This document shows positions 1 through 6,522 of a stretch of DNA of 11,255 bases, in pieces; the first letter of the stretch is position 1; each line of letters opens with the position of its first letter. The stretch covers positions 13,871 to 25,125 of the forward strand of contig DHYU01000073.1 in NCBI GenBank assembly GCA_002415485.1. The letters are read 5' to 3'. The position numbers and the translations under genes were made by a program. The DNA comes from Proteobacteria bacterium UBA5122 (lineage in GTDB: Bacteria > Pseudomonadota > Gammaproteobacteria > Tenderiales > Tenderiaceae). The notes below the pieces were generated by a model. It was given only the letters and a program-made list of their open reading frames with translations. It made no database searches and was not told the origin of the DNA.

Positions 1-556
1 TGGCAAACGGCAACATCCTTTCTGCCAACACTGCCGGGGCAAAATACAGATCCGCCACGGTTGCGCCATAACCGTTGTAGTTCAGGCCGATGCCCAGGGT
101 GCGTAAATCGGCCAACTGGGCCTCCGTCAGCCCCAACCCCGCCGCAGCCTTTAGCGCGCTCTGGTCAAAGTTGTCACCGAAACTACCAACCACGGCCCAG
201 GCACAAAACTGACCGTTCAGATAGCGGTTCACAATCAGGCTGGTACAGGTGTCGGCAGACAGATCGATATGACTCTCCAACCCGGCATGCTTGGGCAACT
301 CTTCACCCGCGTAATGGTGATCGAAGTACTGCACCTGCGCGCCAGCGGCCAGGATCTTGTCCAGCGGCTCACGGTTTTTATCGAGCGACACATCCAGCAC
401 CGTCACCCGATCACCTTGCGCTGCGTTCACCCGCTTCAATAAGGCGATATCACGTTTGATGCCGGTGACAAGTGTCGACTGTCGTGGCTGCGCCAAACGC
501 AGCTGCTGCAAGGCGCACAAGCCGTCAGCGTCACCGTTAAATACGTCGAAATGCAT
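1..556 (-). CDS. DHH-family phosphoesterase, 3' end outside window
   Basis: An open frame runs from an ATG at 556 to the left edge with no stop, giving 185 residues of an incomplete protein. It begins MHFDVFNGDADGLCAL, with the Asp-Ala-Asp signature of DHH phosphoesterases at residues 9-11. A further Asp follows in VTVLDVSLDKN (about residue 55), and FDHHYAG carries the Asp-His-His motif at 79-81. In this superfamily these residues bind two metal ions that hydrolyse phosphodiester or phosphoanhydride bonds. The subfamily and substrate cannot be told from this half. An AAGGA sequence lies 5 bases before the ATG. The gene is divergent from folK across about 196 bases. Confidence 0.85.
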   Translation of the reverse strand, partial: MHFDVFNGDADGLCALQQLRLAQPRQSTLVTGIKRDIALLKRVNAAQGDRVTVLDVSLDKNREPLDKILAAGAQVQYFDHHYAGEELPKHAGLESHIDLSADTCTSLIVNRYLNGQFCAWAVVGSFGDNFDQSALKAAAGLGLTEAQLADLRTLGIGLNYNGYGATVADLYFAPAVLAERMLPFA

Positions 557-752
557 AATGATCCTTTGAGCTGGCTACAAGATAGTTTCCCGAGACGGGC
601 GTAATAACAACCGATTTTAAACCAATTCACCCGTACTTGCGGACCTTATCCGGCTTCGGCAACGCCCCTCGCTGTGCTGGTTTGAAAAAAGAGTTAGACA
701 TCGCGCGACAAGCTATCGACAATGCACAGACACTCAACACACAATCACCCCC

Positions 753-1298
753 ATGAACCACGGCTACTTCATCGGCATCGGCAGCAACATACATCCCGAA
801 CACAATATTCCATTGATTGTGGACCGCCTGGCGCATCGCTTCCGCCGTTTGGCAATCAGCCCCTGCATCCACACGCACCCGGTCGGCATCAGCAGCCATA
901 ACGACTTTATCAATGCGGTGATCCTCATCGAAACCCGTGAAGACAAACACCAAATCAAGGCGTTTTTTAATCAGGTGGAGGCGGAGCTAGGCCGCGACCG
1001 CAGCGATGCCGACAAGAAGATCAAGGACCGGACAGCGGACATCGACATCCTGTGGGAGATCGCCAGCGGCACCACTCGACTAAGCGAAGACGCGATCCCG
1101 CACGAGGTCTATCTGCACGCCGCCTTTATTGCACTGGCGCGCGACCTCGAACTGCTGCCGACCACGCTCGCTACCGCACCACTGACTACTGTTGAATTAC
1201 AACTCCACGGCCAATCATTCGGCCATGCTACGACCACCATCGACTACGATGCTGCTGCCGGTGGTGTAGTGATTATCCAGCAGGCTGCGTACCGCTAG
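753..1298 (+). CDS. folK: 6-hydroxymethyl-7,8-dihydropterin pyrophosphokinase (HPPK), divergent
   Basis: This enzyme transfers pyrophosphate from ATP to 6-hydroxymethyl-7,8-dihydropterin in folate synthesis in the cytoplasm. The 181-residue product opens with YFIGIGSNIHPEHN, the family N-terminus. It carries RTADIDIL at residues 93-100, whose two aspartates match the magnesium-binding pair of HPPK, preceded by basic residues (KKIKDR). It is a divergent family member and no good ribosome site is visible before the ATG. It is about 20 residues longer than usual: residues 155-181 are read from DNA that also encodes, on the other strand, the conserved C-terminus of FolM. It is the only convincing plus-strand gene here. 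The pairing with folM fits a pterin function. A specialised pterin kinase rather than the housekeeping enzyme is possible. Confidence 0.82.
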   Translation: MNHGYFIGIGSNIHPEHNIPLIVDRLAHRFRRLAISPCIHTHPVGISSHNDFINAVILIETREDKHQIKAFFNQVEAELGRDRSDADKKIKDRTADIDILWEIASGTTRLSEDAIPHEVYLHAAFIALARDLELLPTTLATAPLTTVELQLHGQSFGHATTTIDYDAAAGGVVIIQQAAYR

Positions 1299-1940
1299 AT
1301 AGATCGCCTCGGCACCGCCTTCAATCTGCAAGGGCGTGCGTGACAAGACCCGCTTACGATCTTCTTCGCTGTGCGAGTCCAAAAACATCACCGGCCCCGG
1401 CTGCACGGTATTGACCTGTATCCGCGGCGCATAACGCTTGGCAAACGAGATACTCAGATTCTCCAGGCCGGCCTTGGTCGAACAATAGATATCGTATTCA
1501 GGATTGGGGCGGCGGACATTGATATCCGTGATATGAATGATGTCTGCATTGCCGTCCTTCGATTTCAACAGCAACGGTTGCAGACCCTCGTTGAGCACAT
1601 ACGGCGCCACCATATGCACGCCAAAGAACAATTGATACTGCGCGAATAGATCGTCATCGAGTTCGCGCCGTGTGGGGGTATACGAAGAGGCATTGTGGAT
1701 GATCGCACGCAGTGAATCCGTCTGCGCCAACACCTGTTGCAACACCGACATCACGCCGTCGCGCGTAGAGAGCTCGCCTTGCACCAGAACCGCCCCCGCG
1801 TCCCGGAGCGATGCAATATCGTCGGTCTCGCTGCGATAATGACCGATCAGCGGACAGCCCTGTGCCAATAACCGCCGGGCAATGTGCAAGCCCACCCTGC
1901 GCCCCACCCCGGTGATAAAAATCGGACTCTGCTCACTCAT
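1215..1940 (-). CDS. folM: Dihydromonapterin/dihydrofolate reductase (FolM-type SDR)
   Basis: A short-chain dehydrogenase/reductase of 241 residues. In E. coli, FolM reduces dihydromonapterin, and weakly dihydrofolate, with NADPH. Visible features are FITGVGRRVG (residues 8-17, the TGxxRRxG cofactor loop with paired arginines that suit NADPH), IHNAS (81-85), HITD (136-139, where classical SDRs have a catalytic Ser but FolM has Thr-Asp), YCSTK (152-156, the catalytic Tyr and Lys), and the ending VVDGGRSMAE typical of FolM. The ATG at 1940 is preferred because GGGAG precedes it. An upstream in-frame GTG at 1982 lies within the loop of a terminator hairpin. The gene follows that terminator, so it probably has its own weak promoter or depends on read-through. 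Confidence 0.88.
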   Translation of the reverse strand: MSEQSPIFITGVGRRVGLHIARRLLAQGCPLIGHYRSETDDIASLRDAGAVLVQGELSTRDGVMSVLQQVLAQTDSLRAIIHNASSYTPTRRELDDDLFAQYQLFFGVHMVAPYVLNEGLQPLLLKSKDGNADIIHITDINVRRPNPEYDIYCSTKAGLENLSISFAKRYAPRIQVNTVQPGPVMFLDSHSEEDRKRVLSRTPLQIEGGAEAIYLAVRSLLDNHYTTGSSIVVDGGRSMAE

Positions 1941-1954
1941 ACGCCATCTCCCGG

Positions 1955-1996
1955 CAATAAAAATAGAAAGCCCCCGTGACACACGCCACGGGGGCT
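1955..1996 (-). terminator. Intrinsic terminator after the 106-aa gene
   Basis: AGCCCCCGTG (1969-1978) and CACGGGGGCT (1987-1996) form a perfect 10-bp GC-rich stem with an 8-base loop. On the minus strand the stem is followed by the T-rich stretch TTCTATTTTTATTG (1968-1955). It lies between the stop of the 106-residue gene and the start of folM, so it should end the transcript coming from the RimK/C39 group. On the plus strand no comparable T-run follows. Confidence 0.85.
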
Positions 1997-2022
1997 CAAT
2001 AAGATTCTAACGCGGATCAAAC

Positions 2023-2343
2023 CTAGGTGTCTTCGCAGAACTCCTGCTCCGGATCCCAGCCCATCGCCTTGGCCCGTTCCACCGCCTCGCGCTGAATCCG
2101 GTCGAAGCGCTCGCGGATCTCTGGCGGCAAGTTGCTGACCAAAAAGCCGTATTTTTCCCACTCGGCACTGGTCTTGGACCACAGGTCCATCATGCCCTGC
2201 CCTGTCCAGCCTTCGCAGGTCTGGGTCTCGGGGATCAGGCCAAAAATCCAGGCATCGCGCACGACCTTGCCGGAATCCGTCATACCACCGAACTTGTCGT
2301 TGGTGATCCCCACGTATTTTTTATCAAATCGACCGATTTGCAT
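2023..2343 (-). CDS. Conserved-looking small protein of unknown function, 106 aa
   Basis: I do not recognise this protein. Read from the ATG at 2343 it is a soluble, mildly acidic protein rich in aromatic and charged residues. It starts MQIGRFDKKYVGITNDKFGG, has a Trp/Gly/Met-rich middle (EGWTGQGMMDLW) and a predicted helical, charged C-terminal third (about residues 68-95), and ends FCEDT. There is no signal peptide, membrane segment or metal motif. The ATG at 2343 is chosen because AGAGG sits 6 bases upstream. In-frame ATGs at 2358 and 2367 lack this, and a TATAAT box at 2376-2381 would place transcription start near them. It is the last gene before a strong terminator, downstream of the RimK-like ligase. 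Confidence 0.75.
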   Translation of the reverse strand: MQIGRFDKKYVGITNDKFGGMTDSGKVVRDAWIFGLIPETQTCEGWTGQGMMDLWSKTSAEWEKYGFLVSNLPPEIRERFDRIQREAVERAKAMGWDPEQEFCEDT

Positions 2344-2375
2344 CTCAAACCTCTGCATGTCAAACACTGGGGCGG

Positions 2376-2381
2376 ATTATA
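2376..2381 (-). promoter_or_regulatory. Candidate -10 box for the 106-aa gene
   Basis: The minus strand reads TATAAT, a perfect sigma-70 -10 match, about 26-30 bases upstream of the preferred start at 2343. The -35 position is poor (about three of six bases at spacing 16), so any promoter here is weak or needs an activator. It would let the 106-residue gene be transcribed apart from the genes upstream. Confidence 0.35.
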
Positions 2382-2396
2382 AACCATTTTCTGCCA

Positions 2397-2415
2397 GTGC
2401 CGTCCGAATCGGCAC
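2397..2415 (-). other. Small hairpin between the RimK-like gene and the 106-aa gene
   Basis: GTGCCG (2397-2402) and CGGCAC (2410-2415) can pair with a 7-base loop. No T-run follows on the minus strand, so it is not a standard terminator. It could be an mRNA-processing or stabilising hairpin, or simply chance. Confidence 0.3.
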
Positions 2416-2437
2416 ATCTACAGGGTGCTCGGCGCTA

Positions 2438-3898
2438 TTATTTTCGCACTTCGAGTCGACGCAGGAATTCCTCCATTACCAGATCAAACAGGCGCTCACC
2501 CAGGTAGCGATCTTCGACGCCGACATCCAGATTGGGGTTGTCGTTGACCTCAATCACAAACACGCCCTGCTTGGACTGCTTGAGGTCCACACCATATAAA
2601 CCATCGCCGATCAACGCGGCCGCCTTCACCGCCTGATCCAGCACCTGCTTCGGCACCTCGGCCACGGGCCAGGTCTTGGCGCCGCCTTCCTGATAGCCAC
2701 CACCGGCCTCGTGCTTCACGATCTGCCAGTGTTTTTTATACATGAAGTACTGGCAGGCATAGATGGGCTTTTTATTCAAAATACCGATCCGCCAATCGAA
2801 CTCGGTATAGAGATACTCCTGCGCCAGGATCAATTCAGACGTTTCAAACAACTTGGCAGAAATCGCGTTTAACTGCTCCCTGTTTTCTGCTTTAAAAACA
2901 CCTAAAGAGAACGCCCCTTCCGGCATCTTCAAGACCATCGGATAACCGATCGCGGCCTCAGCGGCATCGATATCCTTGACGGCGAGCACAACACTCTTGG
3001 GCGTTTGGACCTTGTTGGCCCGCAACAGCTCTGCCAAGTACACCTTATTGGTACAACGCAATATCGAGGCCGGATCATCGATCACCACCATGCCTTCGCT
3101 CTCGGCCTTTTTGGCAAAGCGATAGGTATAGTGATTGATGCGGGTCGTATCACGAATGAACAGCGCATCGTATTCACTGAGACGTGCATAATCCTTTTTC
3201 TCGATCAGCTCGACATCGATACCGATGCGACGCCCGGCCTTCACAAAGGCCTTCAGCGCCTTGGCATTGGAAGGTGGCAGCGGGTCATTCGGATCATGCA
3301 AAATCGCCAGATCATAACGACCATGCACCTTCTGTTTGGGCGAACGCCAGCGTTTGTTTAAATAGGCCGACAATGCCTGATTAAAGACCGGTTTGTCTTT
3401 GCTCTTAAGACGCGGATATGGCAAGGCCTTGATCGATGCGATATGCCAACGATCCAAAAGTTTGAGCGACACCTGCAACACAGGGTAAGGGAAGGTCTCA
3501 AACAAACGCCGCGCCAATGGTTGCAACTGCGTCTCACTGCACTCACCGAACATCACACTTAGTTCATAGGTGTTGTCGGTGGTCTGTAGTTTCTTGAATG
3601 CCTTTTGGATGTCGTCCTCCAAATAGACCGCATCCAGGCTGTACATCGCCTTGGAGCTGAGGTCGAGCATACTTTTGACCGACGGAATCACCTTGTGTTT
3701 ACGCGCCTCCGCCATCAACGAACAGTAATACCCAACACTGGAATATGCATAGTTCTTACACAGGTTGATGACCTGTACATTCTTGAGCGAGAAGTATTCC
3801 ACCGAGGTCAGATAATCATCAACATCCACCACCGGACAGGAGAATTGAGACAAATCGTGATCAGCCAAACCTTCCACGACAACAATTTGGGTTACCAT
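2438..3898 (-). CDS. RimK-like ATP-grasp ligase with N-terminal RimK-associated domain
   Basis: A 486-residue cytoplasmic protein. Residues 1 to about 185 resemble the alpha/beta domain often found ahead of RimK-like ATP-grasp modules. A linker leads to a RimK-type pre-ATP-grasp region (LAILHDPNDPLPPSNAKALK, about 195-215; DALFIRDTTRINHYTYRFA). The ATP-grasp fold follows: NKVYLAELL, YPMVLKMPEGAFSLGV (nucleotide-binding lysine and glycine loop), DWRIGILNKKP, and VIEVNDNPN near 448-456, whose Glu and Asn residues bind magnesium. RimK relatives ligate amino acids, typically glutamate, to a peptide or protein carboxyl group. At 486 residues it is much longer than RimK itself (about 300), so it is not ribosomal RimK. 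The ATG at 3898 lies 3 bases after the stop of the GNAT/C39 gene, so the two are co-transcribed. The true substrate is unknown. Confidence 0.85.
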   Translation of the reverse strand: MVTQIVVVEGLADHDLSQFSCPVVDVDDYLTSVEYFSLKNVQVINLCKNYAYSSVGYYCSLMAEARKHKVIPSVKSMLDLSSKAMYSLDAVYLEDDIQKAFKKLQTTDNTYELSVMFGECSETQLQPLARRLFETFPYPVLQVSLKLLDRWHIASIKALPYPRLKSKDKPVFNQALSAYLNKRWRSPKQKVHGRYDLAILHDPNDPLPPSNAKALKAFVKAGRRIGIDVELIEKKDYARLSEYDALFIRDTTRINHYTYRFAKKAESEGMVVIDDPASILRCTNKVYLAELLRANKVQTPKSVVLAVKDIDAAEAAIGYPMVLKMPEGAFSLGVFKAENREQLNAISAKLFETSELILAQEYLYTEFDWRIGILNKKPIYACQYFMYKKHWQIVKHEAGGGYQEGGAKTWPVAEVPKQVLDQAVKAAALIGDGLYGVDLKQSKQGVFVIEVNDNPNLDVGVEDRYLGERLFDLVMEEFLRRLEVRK

Positions 3899-3901
3899 GT
3901 T

Positions 3902-5008
3902 TTATTCGCCTTTTCCTTGTTTGGCATACACTATCAATGCCGCTCGCTGCCCGCTCTTACCATAACGCGTCATGCGCTCGAACTCATGCCTGGGGATAGG
4001 CATATTTAAACAATCTGTCACCGATTTGTCCTTTTCTTCATCCACAAAGGGGTCGTGCACATACACGAAATGCTCGTCATACCCTGTGACCACCACCCAA
4101 TGGGGAAATTTCTCACGATAAATTCTATACGACGAGATCAGCATGATAGGAATCCCCCCTGCCTCCATCGCCGTAATCATGTCGGCAATCGTCAGCCGAA
4201 AATTAATGAGCGGGATCTTCTGTTCTTCAATCTCGCTGAGGAAGTCCAGTTCAACCAGACGGATGACCTCTTTCTTTTCCTCACTGCGCACCGAATCCAC
4301 AAACAGTGGCTCGCCCTCTTTGACATAGACCTCGACCGGAAAGCCACGACGCAATACTGCCAGCGCCATACCGTAGGGCCCACAACCACCGTGACCGGAG
4401 GTCATAAACACCGCCGTAGACTCCCTCCATAATTTCAACTCTAAACTACGTGTCAACTCCAAGCCAGGCGCCAAAGCCGCCATTGCCATCATCAAGCTGG
4501 CCGGCCCACAGGTGAAATCGAGTGTTTGCTGGTAATGCGGCACCTTGCGCAACGTGGCCGGCACCTCACCACTGAGCCGCTTTTCATAACGGAAGGCGTC
4601 GGTATCATCTTCGTAATATTTGGAATAATGGCCGAATCGACGATAGCCCAGGTTCGAAAATAGTTTGATCGAGGCCGTATTATCAACCCGAATTTCCAAA
4701 CGCAAACTAACACATTCGTGTGCGAGCACCCGCTCCTCAGAGGCCTCAACCAGACCTTGAGCGACACCCGCTCCTCGCGCCGAGGGCAGTACGGCAATTG
4801 AATAGAGGCGCGCTAGCGACGTGCCACGATGATAGAGCAACAATACATAACCGACGATCTGTTGCTCACGGACATCAACCAGGATGTCGGCATGGGCCCG
4901 CGTCAACATGTGTCGAAAGCTGCGCCGACTCATGCGGTCGGTTTCAAAGCAACTGTTCTCTATCGAAACGAGTTGCTCTATATCAGAAACTGTAGCGTCG
5001 CGAATCAA
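3902..5008 (-). CDS. Fusion of GNAT acetyltransferase and C39-like peptidase
   Basis: A two-domain protein of 368 residues. Residues 1 to about 148 form a RimI-like GNAT N-acyltransferase: IAVLPSARGAGVAQGLVE (71-88) is the acetyl-CoA loop and NTASIKLFSNLGY (110-122) is motif B. Residues from about 156 form a papain-like C39 domain: VPHYQQTLDFTCGPASLMMA puts a candidate catalytic Cys at 167 after the oxyanion Gln, FPHWVVVTGYDE supplies His303, and VYVHDPF supplies Asp319. The triad is therefore complete. There is no membrane segment or signal peptide, unlike C39 exporters of bacteriocins. The start is TTG at 5008 with AGAAGGA 6 bases upstream; an in-frame stop four codons upstream excludes longer versions. 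It is tightly coupled to the RimK-like gene, which suggests joint modification and trimming of a peptide or protein. Confidence 0.85.
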   Translation of the reverse strand: MIRDATVSDIEQLVSIENSCFETDRMSRRSFRHMLTRAHADILVDVREQQIVGYVLLLYHRGTSLARLYSIAVLPSARGAGVAQGLVEASEERVLAHECVSLRLEIRVDNTASIKLFSNLGYRRFGHYSKYYEDDTDAFRYEKRLSGEVPATLRKVPHYQQTLDFTCGPASLMMAMAALAPGLELTRSLELKLWRESTAVFMTSGHGGCGPYGMALAVLRRGFPVEVYVKEGEPLFVDSVRSEEKKEVIRLVELDFLSEIEEQKIPLINFRLTIADMITAMEAGGIPIMLISSYRIYREKFPHWVVVTGYDEHFVYVHDPFVDEEKDKSVTDCLNMPIPRHEFERMTRYGKSGQRAALIVYAKQGKGE

Positions 5009-5027
5009 TGGCTTTCCTTCTCATCAT

Positions 5028-5126
5028 CTAAACCTTCGCGTTCGGTCGATAAGACGCCGATTCGCGATCACTGCTTGAACCACGCTCTATTAAACACTTA
5101 TCGACGTAACCTTGAACATCGGTCAT
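5028..5126 (-). CDS. Short ORF overlapping the signal-peptide ORF; possible frameshifted C-terminus
   Basis: A 32-codon frame starts at an ATG overlapping the stop of the preceding small ORF (AATGA) and ends with TAG at 5028, 19 bases before the GNAT/C39 start. It encodes MTDVQGYVDKCLIERG followed by a polar tail. It may be a separate, translationally coupled peptide. Alternatively it is the C-terminal part of the exported protein encoded just upstream: adding a single base in the AAA run at 5126-5128 would join the two frames into one protein of about 72 residues with two cysteines. It is too short to be sure that it is translated. Confidence 0.35.
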   Translation of the reverse strand: MTDVQGYVDKCLIERGSSSDRESASYRPNAKV

Positions 5127-5242
5127 TTCAAGCAAACCCGCCACGCATCCACCAGGGATTCTTCTGTAGCGACAGCGGCACCCGCCATATAAAGTGTAAC
5201 CAACACCAAGGAGAATGGTATCAGTTTAATGATTAACCTCAA
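5123..5242 (-). CDS. Tiny signal-peptide ORF at the head of the GNAT/C39-RimK operon
   Basis: A 39-codon frame starts with TTG at 5242, 8 bases after AAAGG. It begins MRLIIKLIPFSLVLVTLYMA, a good Sec signal peptide: a short basic start, a hydrophobic core, then GAAVA ending in an Ala-x-Ala signal peptidase I site before TEESLVDAWRVCLK and a TGA. The mature part would be only about 14 residues unless the reading frame continues into the overlapping ORF. A longer form from a GTG at 5287 is also open but lacks a better ribosome site. It lies downstream of a promoter with a perfect -10 box and upstream of the GNAT/C39 gene on the same strand. I do not recognise the family, and the gene may be damaged. 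Confidence 0.42.
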   Translation of the reverse strand: MRLIIKLIPFSLVLVTLYMAGAAVATEESLVDAWRVCLK

Positions 5243-5326
5243 TAAATACGCCTTTAACCACAGCGACTCCCTTTCAACACTGGGCACGCCAAATACAGAA
5301 AGCCAAAACCTTGGTAAAGCGCATTA

Positions 5327-5354
5327 ATTATATCGTCACAATCGTTATTTTGAA
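5327..5354 (-). promoter_or_regulatory. Candidate sigma-70 promoter for the small ORF/GNAT-C39/RimK operon
   Basis: On the minus strand TATAAT (5332-5327) is a perfect -10 box. TTCAAA (5354-5349) matches four of six bases of the -35 consensus, with a 16-base spacer. Transcription would start near 5320, leaving a leader of about 78 bases before the TTG at 5242. The stretch from 5243 to 5456 holds this promoter and two dyads but no other gene that I can support. Confidence 0.5.
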
Positions 5355-5371
5355 TCGTCCGCCATACAATC

Positions 5372-5384
5372 TGTAACAATTACA
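5372..5384. promoter_or_regulatory. Inverted repeat TGTAA-N3-TTACA, candidate operator
   Basis: TGTAACAATTACA is a perfect 5-bp dyad around three bases. Its centre lies about 58 bases upstream of the inferred transcription start, on the far side of the -35 box, where an activator usually binds. It also fits the loose T-N11-A pattern of LysR-type sites, and a LysR gene ends only about 70 bases away. Which protein binds it is unknown. Confidence 0.35.
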
Positions 5385-5427
5385 AACAGACGGTACTCGA
5401 CGATCTTTGCACTTTGCTGAAGATGGA

Positions 5428-5440
5428 GGCGGTCACCGCC
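5428..5440. repeat. Short GC-rich palindrome just after the cbbR-like gene
   Basis: GGCGGTCACCGCC is a near-perfect palindrome (six pairs around one base). It lies about 17 bases past the LysR stop on the minus strand. No T-run follows, so it is a poor intrinsic terminator. It may cap the sbtA-sbtB-cbbR transcript, be an operator, or be chance. Confidence 0.3.
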
Positions 5441-5456
5441 GTAGAATGATGCGCCC

Positions 5457-6509
5457 TTAGGATTTGAGACTACGCCAGCGCTCTTGATGAATCAGATTGA
5501 AATCGCTGATCAGCTTTTCCATGTGAGCATGGATCTCCGGGCCTTTTTGCAGCGCATACTCCAAGAACGTCCGCCCGATCAGCGACAGTTCGCGCTCTTT
5601 TGAATGGACCAAATACCACTGCCGCTCGATAGGAAAACCCTCTACGTCCAGGATATCCACCGGACCGGTTGCCCCCTCCAGGGTCAGTGTATGCAACGAC
5701 AACACCGACACACCCAAGCCACCGAGCACCGCGTGTTTGATCGCCTCATTACTGCCCAGCTCCATCCGTACCTTGGGGCTTAAGCCGCGCTCACGAAACA
5801 ACTTCATGGTCACATCACGGATACCTGAGCCCGGTTCACGCAGGATGAGTGGTTCTTCAGCCAGGCGTTCCAGGGAAATATTGCGCTCACGAGTAAGGGG
5901 GTGTTCTTTACTCGCGACGACGACCATCGGGTTCGGTGCAAACGGGATCGCGACCAGATTCATCTCTTCCGGCGCCCGTCCCAACACGTACAAATCATCA
6001 TCCCCCGCCGAGATACGCTCCAGCACCCGGTCACGATTGGTTACCTTGAGCGAGACATCGATCTCGGGATACTCATGACAAAACCCACCCAGGATTTCCG
6101 GGGCAAAATACTTGGCTGTGGTAATCACGCCCAAGCGCAGACGCCCACGACGCAAACCCTTAAAGTTGGCGACGGATGCCTCCAGATTGACCAGCGTATT
6201 GAACATGCTTTTGCATGAGCGATACAACTCCTCGCCCACTTCTGTCGGCCGGGTTTTGCGTTCTACTTGTTCAAAAAGAGGTAAGCCGATGGTATCGGTG
6301 AGCTTTTTCATCTGCATCGATACCGTCGGCTGAGTGAGAAAGAGTTCTTCAGCGGCCTTGGTAAAACTGCCGTGGCGAACAATCGCTTCAAACACCTGCA
6401 ACTGCCGCAGTGTCAGGTGACGGACGAGATGATCAGGGATCTCGCCGCCGGTATAAAGATCACGGCCGTCCAAATTCGACGTTTTGTCCGGCCCGGATCT
6501 ATTTACCAT
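5457..6509 (-). CDS. cbbR: LysR-type regulator, CbbR-like
   Basis: A 350-residue LysR-family transcription regulator. HLTLRQLQVFEAIVRHGSFT (31-50) followed by KAAEELFLTQPTVSMQMKKL (51-70) forms the winged helix-turn-helix and is very close to CbbR, the activator of Calvin-cycle and carboxysome genes. An effector-binding domain follows from about 120 (GRLRLGVITTAKYFAPEILG), with LREPGSGIRD around 240. CbbR proteins usually sense Calvin-cycle metabolites or NADPH; in CO2-concentrating organisms relatives control bicarbonate-uptake genes. The product has about 30 residues before the HTH, longer than usual, and the ribosome site before the ATG is weak. It lies 13 bases after sbtB, so it is probably co-transcribed, and it may regulate the island or the sbtAB pair. 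The symbol is an assignment by similarity. Confidence 0.82.
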   Translation of the reverse strand: MVNRSGPDKTSNLDGRDLYTGGEIPDHLVRHLTLRQLQVFEAIVRHGSFTKAAEELFLTQPTVSMQMKKLTDTIGLPLFEQVERKTRPTEVGEELYRSCKSMFNTLVNLEASVANFKGLRRGRLRLGVITTAKYFAPEILGGFCHEYPEIDVSLKVTNRDRVLERISAGDDDLYVLGRAPEEMNLVAIPFAPNPMVVVASKEHPLTRERNISLERLAEEPLILREPGSGIRDVTMKLFRERGLSPKVRMELGSNEAIKHAVLGGLGVSVLSLHTLTLEGATGPVDILDVEGFPIERQWYLVHSKERELSLIGRTFLEYALQKGPEIHAHMEKLISDFNLIHQERWRSLKS

Positions 6510-6522
6510 GAGGATTACTCAA

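Noticed and set aside
61..459. Plus-strand ORF of 132 codons
   Set aside because: It is antisense to the DHH phosphoesterase, whose motifs are clear; the translated product is Pro/Arg/Ser-rich shadow sequence.
627..953. Minus-strand ORF opposite the start of folK
   Set aside because: It covers the HPPK N-terminus on the other strand and resembles no family; folK has recognisable motifs.
1941..1982. Longer FolM from a GTG at 1982
   Set aside because: The added 14 residues come from terminator hairpin and T-run DNA, and the ATG at 1940 has a ribosome site.
3005..3361. Plus-strand ORF of 118 codons within the RimK-like gene
   Set aside because: It is the complement of conserved ATP-grasp coding sequence and has no recognisable domain.
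3902..5008. C39 domain as part of a bacteriocin ABC exporter
   Set aside because: There are no transmembrane segments and no ATP-binding cassette; it is fused to a GNAT domain instead.
4829..5236. Plus-strand ORF of 135 codons across the GNAT start and intergenic region
   Set aside because: Most of it is antisense to the GNAT domain; the rest opposes the signal-peptide ORF and promoter leader, and the product is not protein-like.
5428..5440. Palindrome after the LysR gene as an intrinsic terminator
   Set aside because: The stem is short and no T-run follows on the minus strand; kept only as a dyad.
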